A DNA stretch of 64,000 nt from JOPF133 sp052144935 (GCA_052144935.1 JBKQPR010000339.1:23189-87188), one strand, 5' to 3'; shown: positions 42,434 through 51,490, counted from the first letter of the stretch. Program-made: numbers and translations. Notes: generated by a model from the letters alone, not told the origin.

Positions 42434-43578
42434 ACAGCATCTTTGCCGTCCGGCACTTTCTCCCGGAAATCCTGTCGATGACTCGGGATCTGGGCATGGA
42501 TGCGACGGTCGTCGCCCCAGCCGTAGCGGGCGAAGATCCGGCGCTGATCCCTGGCGTCCGCTTTCGCTCCGTGTCCATGAAGCGTGAGATTTCACCCGGC
42601 AGGGACATTTGGACCTTGTGGCAGCTCTGGCGCATGTTTCGCTCCATCCGACCGGCGATCACCAGCATGAGCACACCGAAGATGGGCCTTCTGGGCGGGA
42701 TCGCAGCGCTCGTGGCGGGCGTGCCGCACCGCCTCTACACGCTGCGCGGACTGCGCTATGAGACCACGCGCTCGTGGAAGCGCGACTTGCTGATGGCATG
42801 TGAGAGAATCGCCTGCCTCTCGGCGCATCGGGTCATTTGTATCAGCCGCAGCGTGATGGACGCCGTCTTACGCGACGGAATCGCAGATCCTGGCAAAGTG
42901 GTGTTATTAGGTGATCGCGCCAGCGAAGGCATCCAATTCCCCGGCCGCCCGGTCCCCGACGCCAACGCCGAACTCGCTATGCGCCGCCTTCTGGGCATCC
43001 CGGAAGAAAGCCAGGTCCTCGGTTTCGTAGGCCGGCTCACCAGGGACAAAGGCATTCAACAATTAGTGGAGTGTTTCCAGATCCTGCGCGGCGAGGGACG
43101 GGACGTACATCTGTTGCTGCTCGGAGCATTTGAGCCGGGCGATCCGGTGGACCCGGCGACAGCCGCCTGGATCCGAAGCTGCCCACAAGTTCACTGGCGC
43201 GGTTACATCGCGGATCCAGCGCCCTATTATCCGCTGATGGACCTGTTTGTTTTCCCAACGCACCGCGAGGGACTCGGGAAGGTGCTGCTGGAGGCGGCGG
43301 CCGCCGGCAAGCCGGTGGTGTCCACCCGGACGACCGGAGTCGTCGACGTGGTTCTGGACGGTGTCACGGGAATCCTGGTCCCGCCGGGGGACTCGCAAGC
43401 GCTCGCTCAGGCCGCCCGCCGCATTCTGGACGATCACGCCATAGCCACCCGCATGGGAGCGGCAGCCCGCACGTTGGTCTGCCAACATTTCGACAACACG
43501 GTCTATCTGAGCCGGCTGGGAAGCATGCTGCAGTCTTTGGTGTCGACCGAGCCGGCCCCAGCGGGCCGCGGGAAATAG
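42394..43578 (+). CDS. GT4 glycosyltransferase
   Basis: Protein of 394 residues, GT-B fold related to PglA/CapM-type enzymes. SMSTPKMGLLGGIAALVAGV and HRLYTLRGLRYETT are typical of enzymes adding the second sugar to undecaprenyl-PP-linked acceptors. LGFVGRLTRDKGIQQLVECF and FPTHREGLGKVLLEAAAAGK form the donor site. ATG 42394 (AAAGGA close upstream) or ATG 42403 could be the start. It directly precedes the WecA-like initiating enzyme, in agreement with a role early in repeat assembly. Confidence 0.86.
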   Translation: MRVMETPAIVFGMNSIFAVRHFLPEILSMTRDLGMDATVVAPAVAGEDPALIPGVRFRSVSMKREISPGRDIWTLWQLWRMFRSIRPAITSMSTPKMGLLGGIAALVAGVPHRLYTLRGLRYETTRSWKRDLLMACERIACLSAHRVICISRSVMDAVLRDGIADPGKVVLLGDRASEGIQFPGRPVPDANAELAMRRLLGIPEESQVLGFVGRLTRDKGIQQLVECFQILRGEGRDVHLLLLGAFEPGDPVDPATAAWIRSCPQVHWRGYIADPAPYYPLMDLFVFPTHREGLGKVLLEAAAAGKPVVSTRTTGVVDVVLDGVTGILVPPGDSQALAQAARRILDDHAIATRMGAAARTLVCQHFDNTVYLSRLGSMLQSLVSTEPAPAGRGK

Positions 43579-43587
43579 GAAGGCTTC

Positions 43588-45159
43588 ATGTATTCACTGT
43601 GCCTGCTCAGCCTGGTCTCACTGGTCCTAAGCCTGATTCTGACGCCGGTCATACGGGATTGGTCGATTCGCCTTGGCCTGGTGGACCGGCCGGATCACCG
43701 CCGTAAGATCCACCAGGTTGCCACGCCACGCACCGGGGGAGTCGCCATCATGGCCTCGTACGCCGGCGCCTATGGCCTGTTGTTGTTGCTCCCGCTCAAA
43801 GCCGGCGGAGTGATTCAACAGAATTTCGGGACGGTTTGGAGGCTTCTGCCGGCGGTCGCGATCGTATTTTGCACGGGCCTGCTGGACGATTGGCTCAATC
43901 TCAAGCCGTGGCAGAAACTCCTCGGCGAGCTGGCCGCCGCCGTGTGGGCGTATGCGGCCGGAGTCCGCATCCTGGGAGTAACCGGGCATGCCACCTCTCC
44001 CTGGATAGGCTTTGCTCTCACTGTGACCTGGCTCATTCTATGTGCCAACGCCTTCAATCTGATAGACGGTATTGATGGTCTGGCCACGGGGGTCGGGGTC
44101 ACCGCCACCCTGACAATTCTTGTCGCCGGAATGCTTCATGGAGACGTCACGCTTGGGTTAGCCACCGCTCCCCTGGCAGGCTGCCTGCTCGGGTTCCTGC
44201 GTTACAACTTCAACCCCGCTTCCATCTTTCTGGGGGACTCGGGCAGCTTGGTGCTCGGATTCCTGCTCGGCGCGTATGGCGTCATTTGGACTCAAAAGGC
44301 CGCCACCATGCTGGGGCTGGCCGCTCCGGTCATGGCGCTGGCGCTTCCTCTCCTCGAAGTGGCGCTTTCCATCGTGCGGCGCTTCCTGCGAAACGAACCC
44401 ATTTTTCTTGCCGACCGGGGACACATCCATCACCGCCTCCTGGATCGCGGACTTACTCCCCGGCGCGCGGCGTTGCTGCTCTATGGCGCCGGGACCGTGG
44501 GCGCCGTCCTTTCCCTGCTGGAGAGCGTCATCCAGAACCGCTACGCCGGCCTGGTGATTTTGCTGTTTGCCGCGGTCGCGTGGGTAGGCGTTCATCATTT
44601 GGGCTACGTGGAGTTTGAGGTCACGCGGCGCTTTCTTTGGGCCGGTCTTCGTCCCATGCTGAGCGCCCATGTCAAACTGCGGGCGCTGGAGCGCTCCCTC
44701 AGATTGGCGGGCAGTGTGGAACAGTGCTGGCATGCACTCGATCACGGCGCGCGGTCGCTGGGATACAGCAGCATCACTGCCCGGCTGAAAGGTGTCCGCT
44801 TCTTCGGCGCGGCCGATCGCGCTTCGTCTGCTGCGCACTGGCAAATACGTCTCAACTTGCCGGAGCGCGATTTTGTAAACATCGCGCAGCGGGATGCCGG
44901 CGGGCCCGGAGGTACCCCGCAGCCGGTGCTGTTGGTCCCGTTTATCGAAGTGGTGCGGCGGGTCTTGCCTGCGAAACTGGCCGAACTCGACGTCCCCGTA
45001 CCCCGCGCCGGCGCCATGGAAGCCGACCTGGCCAACCTGGCTGCGGCAGTCGAGCGGAGCGATCCCGCCGGGCCGCGGAACTCCAGCCACGGCGCGGTGA
45101 CGCCGTCCGATTGCGGATCCCCTTCGCGGGAAGGCCGCCGCTGCGTGGTGAATGGCTGA
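43588..45159 (+). CDS. WecA/MraY-like polyprenyl-phosphate glycosyl-1-phosphate transferase with added C-terminal region
   Basis: The first ~330 residues are a polytopic phosphoglycosyltransferase that starts the repeat unit on undecaprenyl phosphate. Motifs are DHRRKIHQVATPRTGGVAI, GLLDDWLNLKPWQKLLGE, NAFNLIDGIDGLATG, SIFLGDSGSL and DRGHIHHRLLDRG. A further ~190 soluble residues (RALERSLRLAGSVEQCWHAL onward) are not part of WecA. The last ~33 residues (from SDPAGPRNSS) are an antisense translation of a decayed copy of the 3' end of the SpoIIE-type phosphatase gene found intact at 47041. The native stop was therefore probably nearer 45060. Confidence 0.87.
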   Translation: MYSLCLLSLVSLVLSLILTPVIRDWSIRLGLVDRPDHRRKIHQVATPRTGGVAIMASYAGAYGLLLLLPLKAGGVIQQNFGTVWRLLPAVAIVFCTGLLDDWLNLKPWQKLLGELAAAVWAYAAGVRILGVTGHATSPWIGFALTVTWLILCANAFNLIDGIDGLATGVGVTATLTILVAGMLHGDVTLGLATAPLAGCLLGFLRYNFNPASIFLGDSGSLVLGFLLGAYGVIWTQKAATMLGLAAPVMALALPLLEVALSIVRRFLRNEPIFLADRGHIHHRLLDRGLTPRRAALLLYGAGTVGAVLSLLESVIQNRYAGLVILLFAAVAWVGVHHLGYVEFEVTRRFLWAGLRPMLSAHVKLRALERSLRLAGSVEQCWHALDHGARSLGYSSITARLKGVRFFGAADRASSAAHWQIRLNLPERDFVNIAQRDAGGPGGTPQPVLLVPFIEVVRRVLPAKLAELDVPVPRAGAMEADLANLAAAVERSDPAGPRNSSHGAVTPSDCGSPSREGRRCVVNG

Positions 45160-45161
45160 AC
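45061..45161 (-). repeat. Decayed copy of the SpoIIE-phosphatase gene 3' end
   Basis: Direct copy of 47042-47153: CCCGCCGGGCCGCGGAACTC is identical in both, as are CGTCCGATTGCGGA and TGAATGGC. Read on the minus strand this copy gives EGDPQSDGVTAPWLEFRGPA, against EGAPQSDDITVLVLEFRGPA in the intact gene. It has no selection-maintained frame of its own and is now read in antisense as the tail of the WecA-like gene. Together with the intact end it brackets the deacetylase and formyltransferase genes. Confidence 0.75.
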
Positions 45162-45199
45162 ACCATCTCCGCAGTCCTCTAAACAGATCTGAATATTCT

Positions 45200-46252
45200 A
45201 TGACGACGCTTGGAAGTATGTGCTGTCCGACTCCGCACCAGCAGCATGGGGCTCTCGTGATCTCCCTGGATTTCGAGTTGCACTGGGGCGTCCGGGATTG
45301 GGGGCCGGTCGATGGACCCTATCGCCTGAATCTCCTAGGTGCGCGATCCGCGGCGCCCCGAATTCTCGCTCTCTTCGCGGAATCCCGCGTGGCGGCCACC
45401 TGGGCCACGGTGGGATTTCTCTTCGCCCGCGACCGCGGCGAGTTGACCGATTTCTTCCCGATCGAGAGGCCGCGCTACCGGCAGCCGCGATTCGATCCGT
45501 ACGGTGAGAGAATCGGCCGCAATGAGAACGACGATCCGCTGCACTTCGCAAGGTCCTTGTTGGAGCGCATTCGGCAGACGCCGCGGCAGGAGATCGGCTC
45601 GCACACTTTTTCCCACTACTTCTGCCTGGAGGACGGGCAGGACGTTGGTTCCTTCCGGGCCGACCTGACTTCCGCCCAACGCATCGCCTCCGCCACCATG
45701 GGCCTCACCTTGCGATCGCTGGTCCTGCCGCGCAATCAGTTCAATCCTGAGTATTCCGCCGCCATCCGCGAGGCCGGATTCCTTTGCTACCGCGGCAACC
45801 AGCGCGGCAGAATCTACCAGGCTGCCGGCCGCGATGCCGATTCCGCCGGGCGGCGCGCCCTCCGTCTTTCGGACACGTATATCCCGGTCTTGCGGGACCG
45901 CTTGCAGTCCTGGCACGAGGTCCCCACCGCAGCCGGCTTGGGCGATGTTCGCGCCAGCCGCTTTCTGCGTCCGTGCAGCCCGCTTTTCAAGGCGCTTGAC
46001 CCGTGGCGGGCCGGCCGGATCTTAACCGGCATGCGGGCGGCTGCGCGCAACGCGCAAATTTATCATTTGTGGTGGCATCCCCACAATTTTGGCGCCCATA
46101 TCGACGAATCCATTCAATTTCTCTCCAGGATCCTCACTGAATTTCGAGATCTCCGCAACGAGTTTGGGTTCCAATCCATGTCCATGGCGGAGGCCGCCGG
46201 GCAGGCGGCCAGCCTGGAGTCGCCAGCCGCCGTGGAAGTCGGGCAGATATGA
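45200..46252 (+). CDS. Polysaccharide deacetylase (NodB-like)
   Basis: Protein of 350 residues. The catalytic motif 1 is VISLDFELHWGVRDWG (the Asp-Glu form seen in a subgroup from polysaccharide loci rather than the usual TFDDG). Motif 2 is IGSHTFSHYF with two metal-binding His. The rest, including YHLWWHPHNFG, matches that subgroup. It would remove N- or O-acetyl groups from a sugar. ATG 45200 is preferred because the earlier frame lies in repeat sequence. Overlaps the formyltransferase by ATGA. A free amine made by this enzyme could be the target of the next enzyme. Confidence 0.82.
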   Translation: MTTLGSMCCPTPHQQHGALVISLDFELHWGVRDWGPVDGPYRLNLLGARSAAPRILALFAESRVAATWATVGFLFARDRGELTDFFPIERPRYRQPRFDPYGERIGRNENDDPLHFARSLLERIRQTPRQEIGSHTFSHYFCLEDGQDVGSFRADLTSAQRIASATMGLTLRSLVLPRNQFNPEYSAAIREAGFLCYRGNQRGRIYQAAGRDADSAGRRALRLSDTYIPVLRDRLQSWHEVPTAAGLGDVRASRFLRPCSPLFKALDPWRAGRILTGMRAAARNAQIYHLWWHPHNFGAHIDESIQFLSRILTEFRDLRNEFGFQSMSMAEAAGQAASLESPAAVEVGQI

Positions 46253-47022
46253 GGCCGCGTTTGCTCATGCTCGCCGGCGAGGGAGATTCCACCCACATGG
46301 TGGCCAATGAACTCAGGAAGCGGTTTGGCGATTTTCCTTTACTGATCGAAAAAGCGCCGCCTCGCTGGCGGACTGCCCACCGGCGGGCCCGCAGGCTCGG
46401 TTATGGGGCTGCTGCCGGGCAGGTACTCTTCGTAATCACCGCCGCCCGCTGGCTGCGCCTGCGGAGCCGCGCCAGAATTGAAGCCATCAAGCGGGAATCC
46501 GGACTGGATTCCACTCCGGTCGCTTCCAACGTAATTCGAATCGAATCGGCCAACGGCGACGAGGCGATTTCACGGCTCCAGTCCGCCGATCCCCAGTTGG
46601 TGGTGGTCAATGGAACTCGAATTCTGAGCCGTAAAGTACTGGGATCGATTTCCGGCCGGTTCGTGAACATGCACGCCGGCATCACGCCGGCTTTTCGGGG
46701 CACCCATGGAGGTTACTGGGCCGTAGCAACCGGCCGCCCTCACCTGGCCGGCACTACGGTCCACTGGATCGATCCCGGAGTGGACACCGGTCCCGTGCTG
46801 AAACAGGTGCTGATCCAACCTGGACCGAAGGACAATTTCGCCACCTACCCCTATCTGCAGCTCGCCGCCGGGCTGCCCCTGCTGGTCGGGACGATTCAGG
46901 AGTTCTTCCAAGGCCGCGTGACGGAGCGCGCCCTGACCGGCCGCGAGGCGACCCCCTCCTGCCTGTATCACCATCCGACCCTATGGTCATATCTTGCAGG
47001 CTGCCTCCGTGGAGTGAAATAG
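46249..47022 (+). CDS. Sugar N-formyltransferase-like protein
   Basis: Protein of 257 residues with a formyl_trans_N fold. The catalytic Asn and His appear in FVNMHAGITPAFRGTHGGYW and the catalytic Asp in HWIDPGVDTGPVLKQ. It would transfer a formyl group from N10-formyltetrahydrofolate to an amino sugar or other amine, as in WlaRD/FdtF-type enzymes. The N-terminal ~110 residues are Arg-rich and less conserved. It is the last gene of the polysaccharide block and is convergent with the phosphatase gene, 18 bases away. No sugar aminotransferase is in the window. Confidence 0.8.
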   Translation: MRPRLLMLAGEGDSTHMVANELRKRFGDFPLLIEKAPPRWRTAHRRARRLGYGAAAGQVLFVITAARWLRLRSRARIEAIKRESGLDSTPVASNVIRIESANGDEAISRLQSADPQLVVVNGTRILSRKVLGSISGRFVNMHAGITPAFRGTHGGYWAVATGRPHLAGTTVHWIDPGVDTGPVLKQVLIQPGPKDNFATYPYLQLAAGLPLLVGTIQEFFQGRVTERALTGREATPSCLYHHPTLWSYLAGCLRGVK

Positions 47023-47040
47023 CGCCTTGCTCTCGGACCC

Positions 47041-48732
47041 CTATCCCGCCGGGCCGCGGAACTCCAGCACCAGCACGGTGATGTCGTCCGATTGCGGAGC
47101 CCCTTCCGTGAAAGCCGCCACCGCGTCTTGAATGGCGTCGTGAATGGCGGAACAGGAGTTCGCCACGTGAGCGGCGACAATTTCCCGCAGGCGTCCTTTT
47201 TCGAAAAATTCGGACCGCCCGTTCTGCGCTTCGGTCACGCCGTCGCTATAAATCACCACCTTATCTCCCGGCGCCAGACGCTGCTCCAACACGGTAAACT
47301 CGGCCGATTCCAGCAGCCCGACCGGCACGCTCGTCGCCGGCAAAGTCTGCAGCTCGCCGCCCGATCGCACCACGATCGGCGGACAGTGCGCCGCGTTCAC
47401 ATAGCTGAACCGGCCATCCATGTCGAGCAGGCAAAAGAACACCGTGGCATACTTCTCCCCGCCCGTGCGGTCGAAGAGGAAGCGGTTCAGCCGCTCCAGG
47501 CGCTGCCCCAGCGCCTCCGGGCGATCGGTAGCCGCGATCAGCGCTCCTTGCAACAGCGAAGCCAGCAGCGCGGAACTTACGCCTTTCCCGGACACATCGG
47601 CCACCACTGCCGACCAGCACCGCGGATTCACCGGGTTCACATCGAAATAATCGCCCCCCACTTCGTGCGATGCCACGCTGCTGCCGCGCGCCGCCATCCA
47701 CCCGGCCGACGGCAGTTCTCCCGGCAGAAGACTCTGCTGAATGGCGCGCGCCAGTTTCAGCTCCTCTTCCATCTGGTGCTTGGTGCGTTCTTCCTCCAAC
47801 AGGCGCGCGTTCTCGAGCACTGTGGAAGCCTCTATGGCCAGCGTCTGCAGCAGTTCGCGGTTGCCGCCGGCCATATCCGCCGCGGTCAGCCGGGAATCCA
47901 TGTACAACACCCCCACGGTCTCGCTCCCGGCCGTGAGCACGCTGGTGGCGTCCCCCTGCCCGGTGCGGATGCGCACCAGGGGAACGCAGATGGCGCTCCG
48001 CAATTCCAGATCGGCAATGCTGTTCTGCGGCTTGGTCTCGTCCGCGCCCGCCGGATCGAAGTTCATGAACAGCAGCTCCCGGCGGTGGCGCAGCGCCCGG
48101 TGGATCATTTCGCGTGGAACCCGCAGGTCGCTATCCAGCAGATGGCGCCCCTGGCGGTGGCGGGCGACCCGCGTATGCAAACCTTCGTCCGCTCGAAGCA
48201 GCAGGAAGCCCCGCTCGGCGCCGGTGATCGCCAGCCCCGTGTCCACCACCGAGGTCAGCACATCGTCCACCGAGAACGAACTCTGCACCGTGCGCGCCAG
48301 GTCTAAGATGGCTCTCAGCTTGGCCAGGTTCCCGCCGGTCCCCAGCCCCGGGGCCATCTCGGAGGCGGCCATCTGTTCCATCAGTTTCTTCAGCTCGCTT
48401 CCGTCCAGTAGAAAGATCAGGTGATAGGAGTCCTGCGTTCCGAACTCGATTTTGTCGGAGCCGCGCAGCTCGTGCCTGGAAATGCGCTTCCCGTTGACGT
48501 AGGTGCCGTGCCGGCTGCCGCAGTCTTCCAACAGATATTGCGCATCCTCCACCAGGATCCGGGCGTGCGTGCGGGAGACCCGGCTGTCGCGGACGATCAG
48601 CTCGTTTTCCGGCTGCCGGCCGATGCGAAAGGGCACCGGCTCAATCGGCACCCGCGTGCGGTGGCCGTGTGGATCGACCACTAGCAGAGAGGCCGCACCC
48701 GCCTCGGCGGCGGCAACCGGGTTGGTATCCAT
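47041..48732 (-). CDS. FHA-GAF-SpoIIE (PP2C-type) phosphatase
   Basis: Protein of 563 residues. FHA domain at ~25-100 (RIGRQPENELIVRDSRVSRT, then HARILVE and SRHGTYVNGKRI) binds phosphothreonine. GAF domain at ~145-300 is a sensor. The SpoIIE/PP2C domain at ~340-560 has Mg-binding Asp positions in GGDYFDVNPVNPRCWSAVVA, then DVSGKGV, and in VIYSDGVTEAQN and PQSDDITVLVLEF. This layout suggests a regulator that reads Ser/Thr kinase output and dephosphorylates an anti-sigma-antagonist-type target. Its 3' end has a decayed duplicate at 45061-45161. Fur-like gene lies just upstream on the same strand. Confidence 0.9.
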   Translation of the reverse strand: MDTNPVAAAEAGAASLLVVDPHGHRTRVPIEPVPFRIGRQPENELIVRDSRVSRTHARILVEDAQYLLEDCGSRHGTYVNGKRISRHELRGSDKIEFGTQDSYHLIFLLDGSELKKLMEQMAASEMAPGLGTGGNLAKLRAILDLARTVQSSFSVDDVLTSVVDTGLAITGAERGFLLLRADEGLHTRVARHRQGRHLLDSDLRVPREMIHRALRHRRELLFMNFDPAGADETKPQNSIADLELRSAICVPLVRIRTGQGDATSVLTAGSETVGVLYMDSRLTAADMAGGNRELLQTLAIEASTVLENARLLEEERTKHQMEEELKLARAIQQSLLPGELPSAGWMAARGSSVASHEVGGDYFDVNPVNPRCWSAVVADVSGKGVSSALLASLLQGALIAATDRPEALGQRLERLNRFLFDRTGGEKYATVFFCLLDMDGRFSYVNAAHCPPIVVRSGGELQTLPATSVPVGLLESAEFTVLEQRLAPGDKVVIYSDGVTEAQNGRSEFFEKGRLREIVAAHVANSCSAIHDAIQDAVAAFTEGAPQSDDITVLVLEFRGPAG

Positions 48733-48744
48733 TGACTTTGGCCC

Positions 48745-49281
48745 TCAACTGCGTCCCGCGCGGGGTTGGCGTACCCGCGCCGCGGCACTCGCCGGACGGC
48801 GTTTGGGCGGTTCCACCGGACGGTTGCGCGCCTCCTCCACCTCCCGCGCCCGCAAGGTCTGACAGTGAGCGCAGTAGCCGCCCACCTCGGTTCGGGCCAG
48901 CAGCACTTGAAAACCGAAATGGCTTTCGATCTGCTTCCGCAACCGCTGCAGCGGCTCGCCGAAAAACTCTTCGACCTTGCCGCACCGCAGGCAGATCACG
49001 TGCGCGTGTTCCTGTTTGAGACGCGTCTCGTAGTAGTGCTGGTCGCCCCCATAGTGCATCAGGTCCAGTTCGTCCACCAGCCCGCCGGCCTTTAGCATTT
49101 TGAGCGTGCGATACACCGTGACCCGGTTGAGCTTCGGATCTTTTTCTTTTGCCAACTGGAAGAGCCGCTCGGCATCCAGATGATCGCCGGTCTTGTCGAT
49201 CAGCTCGAGCAGGATTTGCCGCTGGCGGGTAAGGCGGACGCCCCGCTCTTTCAGCGATCCTTCAATCGAGTCGAGAGCCAT
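48745..49281 (-). CDS. Fur-family metalloregulator
   Basis: Protein of 178 residues. The winged helix is GVRLTRQRQILLELIDKTGD, then NRVTVYRTLKMLKAGGLV. The metal-binding region is YYETRLKQEHAHVICLRCGK, and the structural zinc site uses CLRC and CAHC. A Pro/Arg-rich extension of ~35 residues follows the usual end. It may be Fur, Zur or PerR; the key residues do not decide. ATG 49281 is chosen because the frame further upstream reads into repeats. The 12-base gap to the phosphatase gene suggests co-transcription. Confidence 0.88.
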   Translation of the reverse strand: MALDSIEGSLKERGVRLTRQRQILLELIDKTGDHLDAERLFQLAKEKDPKLNRVTVYRTLKMLKAGGLVDELDLMHYGGDQHYYETRLKQEHAHVICLRCGKVEEFFGEPLQRLRKQIESHFGFQVLLARTEVGGYCAHCQTLRAREVEEARNRPVEPPKRRPASAAARVRQPRAGRS

Positions 49282-49370
49282 GGTGAGTCCTTTCAATTCT
49301 ACCAGCACTTTCCGTGCCCAGCCGCTGAAAAGCGTTCGTGCGGCGCGTGGGGGCCCTGGCGGCCGAGAGA

Positions 49371-49790
49371 CGGCGCGGTCCTCAGCCACCCATGCTGGCG
49401 GAGGCGGGTGCCGCACGAGCGCCGGGCGGCTGAGAGCCGGTGCGGTCCTCGGCCGCCGCATGTTGGCCGCCGCGCGCCGGTGGGGTTTTCCTGGCAAGGT
49501 GCGCAAGCGCTTGATTCTGTATTACAAGCGCCTCAACTCCTGCCGCGCCGCGACGCTTTTGGTAGGGCAGGCGATTCGCCTGGCGATTCGCCTGCCAAGG
49601 GTGCGAAGCACCGCCTTGATTGTGGCTACGCTGCTCCGCGGGGCCGCCAATCTTGGGGTGCCCCCTGGGCCCAGCCGGCTTCCCCCGGCCGGGCGGAGGC
49701 CGGCGGCGCGCGAGGGCTGCGGGCGGCTGAGAGCCGGCGCGGTCTTCAACCGCCCCATGCTGGCGGAGGCGGGCGGCGTCGGCGAGCCAG
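49371..49790. repeat. Cluster of dispersed repeats between fur-like gene and accC
   Basis: The 673-base divergent gap 49282-49954 has no supportable gene but is dense in repeats. Three copies of a unit like GAGAGCCGG(C/T)GCGGTC, continued by CATGCTGGCGGAGGCGGG, start near 49371, 49432 and 49729. GGGCAGGCGATTCGCCT is at 49565-49581 with a second partial copy. The GGGGTGCCCCCTGGGCCC core lies at 49655-49672. These look like REP-type elements typical of large acidobacterial genomes. Confidence 0.65.
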
Positions 49791-49954
49791 CGTTTCGGAG
49801 ACCCGCCGGCCCCTCAAGCCCCGTGCTCTGGCGCCCTGGTGCGCGCTGGGCCGCCCCCGCCCGGCGAAGGGCGCTTTCCTCCGCCCTCTCTCGCAGGAGT
49901 GCCACAGGCGGCCGCGCCCCACGCCCGCCGACTGCTGCTACAATTCTGGCTGCC

Positions 49955-51490
49955 ATGTTCCGCAAGGTCTTGATCGCCAACCGCGGCGAGATCGCCGTCC
50001 GGATCATCCGCACTCTGCGGGAAATGGGAATCGCCAGCGTAGCGGTCTATTCCGAAGCCGACCGCACCTCTTTGCACGTCCGCATGGCCGACGAGGCCGT
50101 CGCGGTGGGGCCGCCGCCTTCTTCGGAAAGCTACCTTCGCACCGATCGCATTCTCGCGGCCGCCCGCGGCCGCGGCGCCGACGCCATCCATCCTGGCTAC
50201 GGTTTTCTCAGCGAGAACGCCGATTTCGCGGCCGCCTGCGAGGACGCCGGCCTCGTCTTCATCGGCCCTTCGCCCGGCTCCATCCGCATGATGGGATCGA
50301 AAACCGCCGCCCGCCGGACCGCTCTCGCCGGCGGTACTCCGGTGGTGCCGGGCACCGATCATAGCGTCACCATCCAGGAGGCCCGCGCCTTCACCGCCGC
50401 CCACGGCTATCCCGTCCTGCTCAAGGCGGTGGCCGGCGGCGGAGGCAAGGGTATGCGCCGGGTGGACCGCGAGGCCGATCTGGAATCCGCTTTTCGCAAC
50501 GCCTCCAGCGAGGCCAGCCGCTCCTTCCGCAATTCCGAGATCTACGTCGAGCGTTTTGTGGAGCACCCGCGCCACATCGAAATTCAATTGCTCGGCGACC
50601 GCCATGGCAACATGGTCCACTTGGGCGAGCGCGAATGCTCCCTCCAGCGCCGCCACCAGAAGGTCATCGAAGAGTGCCCATCGCCGCTCGTCGCGCTCCA
50701 TCCGGAGATGCGCGAGGCCATGGGCGCCGCGGCCATCGGCGCCGCCCGCGCAGCCGGTTACTACAACGCCGGCACGGTGGAGTTCCTGGTGGACCCGGAC
50801 CACCGCTTCTATTTCCTGGAAATGAATACGCGGCTGCAGGTGGAACATCCCGTCACCGAGCTGGTGACCGGCCTCGACCTGGTACGCCTCCAGATCGAAA
50901 TCGCCGACGGCGCCCCGCTGCCGTTTCGCCAGGAGGATGTTTCCTGGCGCGGCGCCGCCATCGAGGCCCGCATCTACGCCGAAGACCCCTACAACGATTT
51001 CCTGCCCTTCCCCGGCACCCTGACCCGCCTAGACCGCCCCATGGGACCAGGCGTCCGGCTGGACGGCTGCGTCTACCATGGCTGGACCGTCCCCATGGAG
51101 TACGACCCGCTGCTCGCCAAGCTGGCCGTCTGGGGCGCCACCCGTGAACAAGCCATCCAGCGCATGATCCGCGCCTTGCGCGAATACGACGTGGGCGGCA
51201 TCCGCACCAACATCGGCTTCTTCCGCCAAATCCTGGAGGACCCGGAATTGCGCGCCGGCCACCTGCACACTGGTTTCATCGACGAGTTCTTCGAGCGCCA
51301 CCACGCGCCGCAGCCTCCCGCCGATCTGGCCGCCGTCGCCGCGCTGGCGGCGGGTCTGCACACAGCCTCCCGCACCGGGGTGCCCCCTGGGGTGCCCTCT
51401 GGGCCCGGAGGGGACCCAGCGACAGCCGATTCGCGAGCCCCCCGCGCCTCCGCCTGGCTCGCCTCCGGCCGCAACGAATTGCTGCGATGA
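49955..51490 (+). CDS. accC: Biotin carboxylase (acyl-CoA carboxylase alpha subunit)
   Basis: Protein of 511 residues carrying out ATP-dependent carboxylation of biotin. KVLIANRGEIAVRIIRTLRE, HPGYGFLSENADFA, the ATP-grasp loop AVAGGGGKGMRRV, ERECSLQRRHQKVIEE and FLEMNTRLQVEHPVTE are all present. The usual length is ~450; the extra ~55 residues at the C-terminus include TGVPPGVPSGPGG, which is the translated GC-rich dispersed repeat. TACAAT at 49939-49944 lies ten bases before ATG 49955. It overlaps the biotin carrier gene by ATGA. No carboxyltransferase subunit is present nearby. Confidence 0.93.
   Translation: MFRKVLIANRGEIAVRIIRTLREMGIASVAVYSEADRTSLHVRMADEAVAVGPPPSSESYLRTDRILAAARGRGADAIHPGYGFLSENADFAAACEDAGLVFIGPSPGSIRMMGSKTAARRTALAGGTPVVPGTDHSVTIQEARAFTAAHGYPVLLKAVAGGGGKGMRRVDREADLESAFRNASSEASRSFRNSEIYVERFVEHPRHIEIQLLGDRHGNMVHLGERECSLQRRHQKVIEECPSPLVALHPEMREAMGAAAIGAARAAGYYNAGTVEFLVDPDHRFYFLEMNTRLQVEHPVTELVTGLDLVRLQIEIADGAPLPFRQEDVSWRGAAIEARIYAEDPYNDFLPFPGTLTRLDRPMGPGVRLDGCVYHGWTVPMEYDPLLAKLAVWGATREQAIQRMIRALREYDVGGIRTNIGFFRQILEDPELRAGHLHTGFIDEFFERHHAPQPPADLAAVAALAAGLHTASRTGVPPGVPSGPGGDPATADSRAPRASAWLASGRNELLR

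Noticed and set aside
49371..49790. Repeat cluster as a CRISPR array
   Set aside because: Units differ in length and sequence, spacers are irregular, and no cas gene is present.
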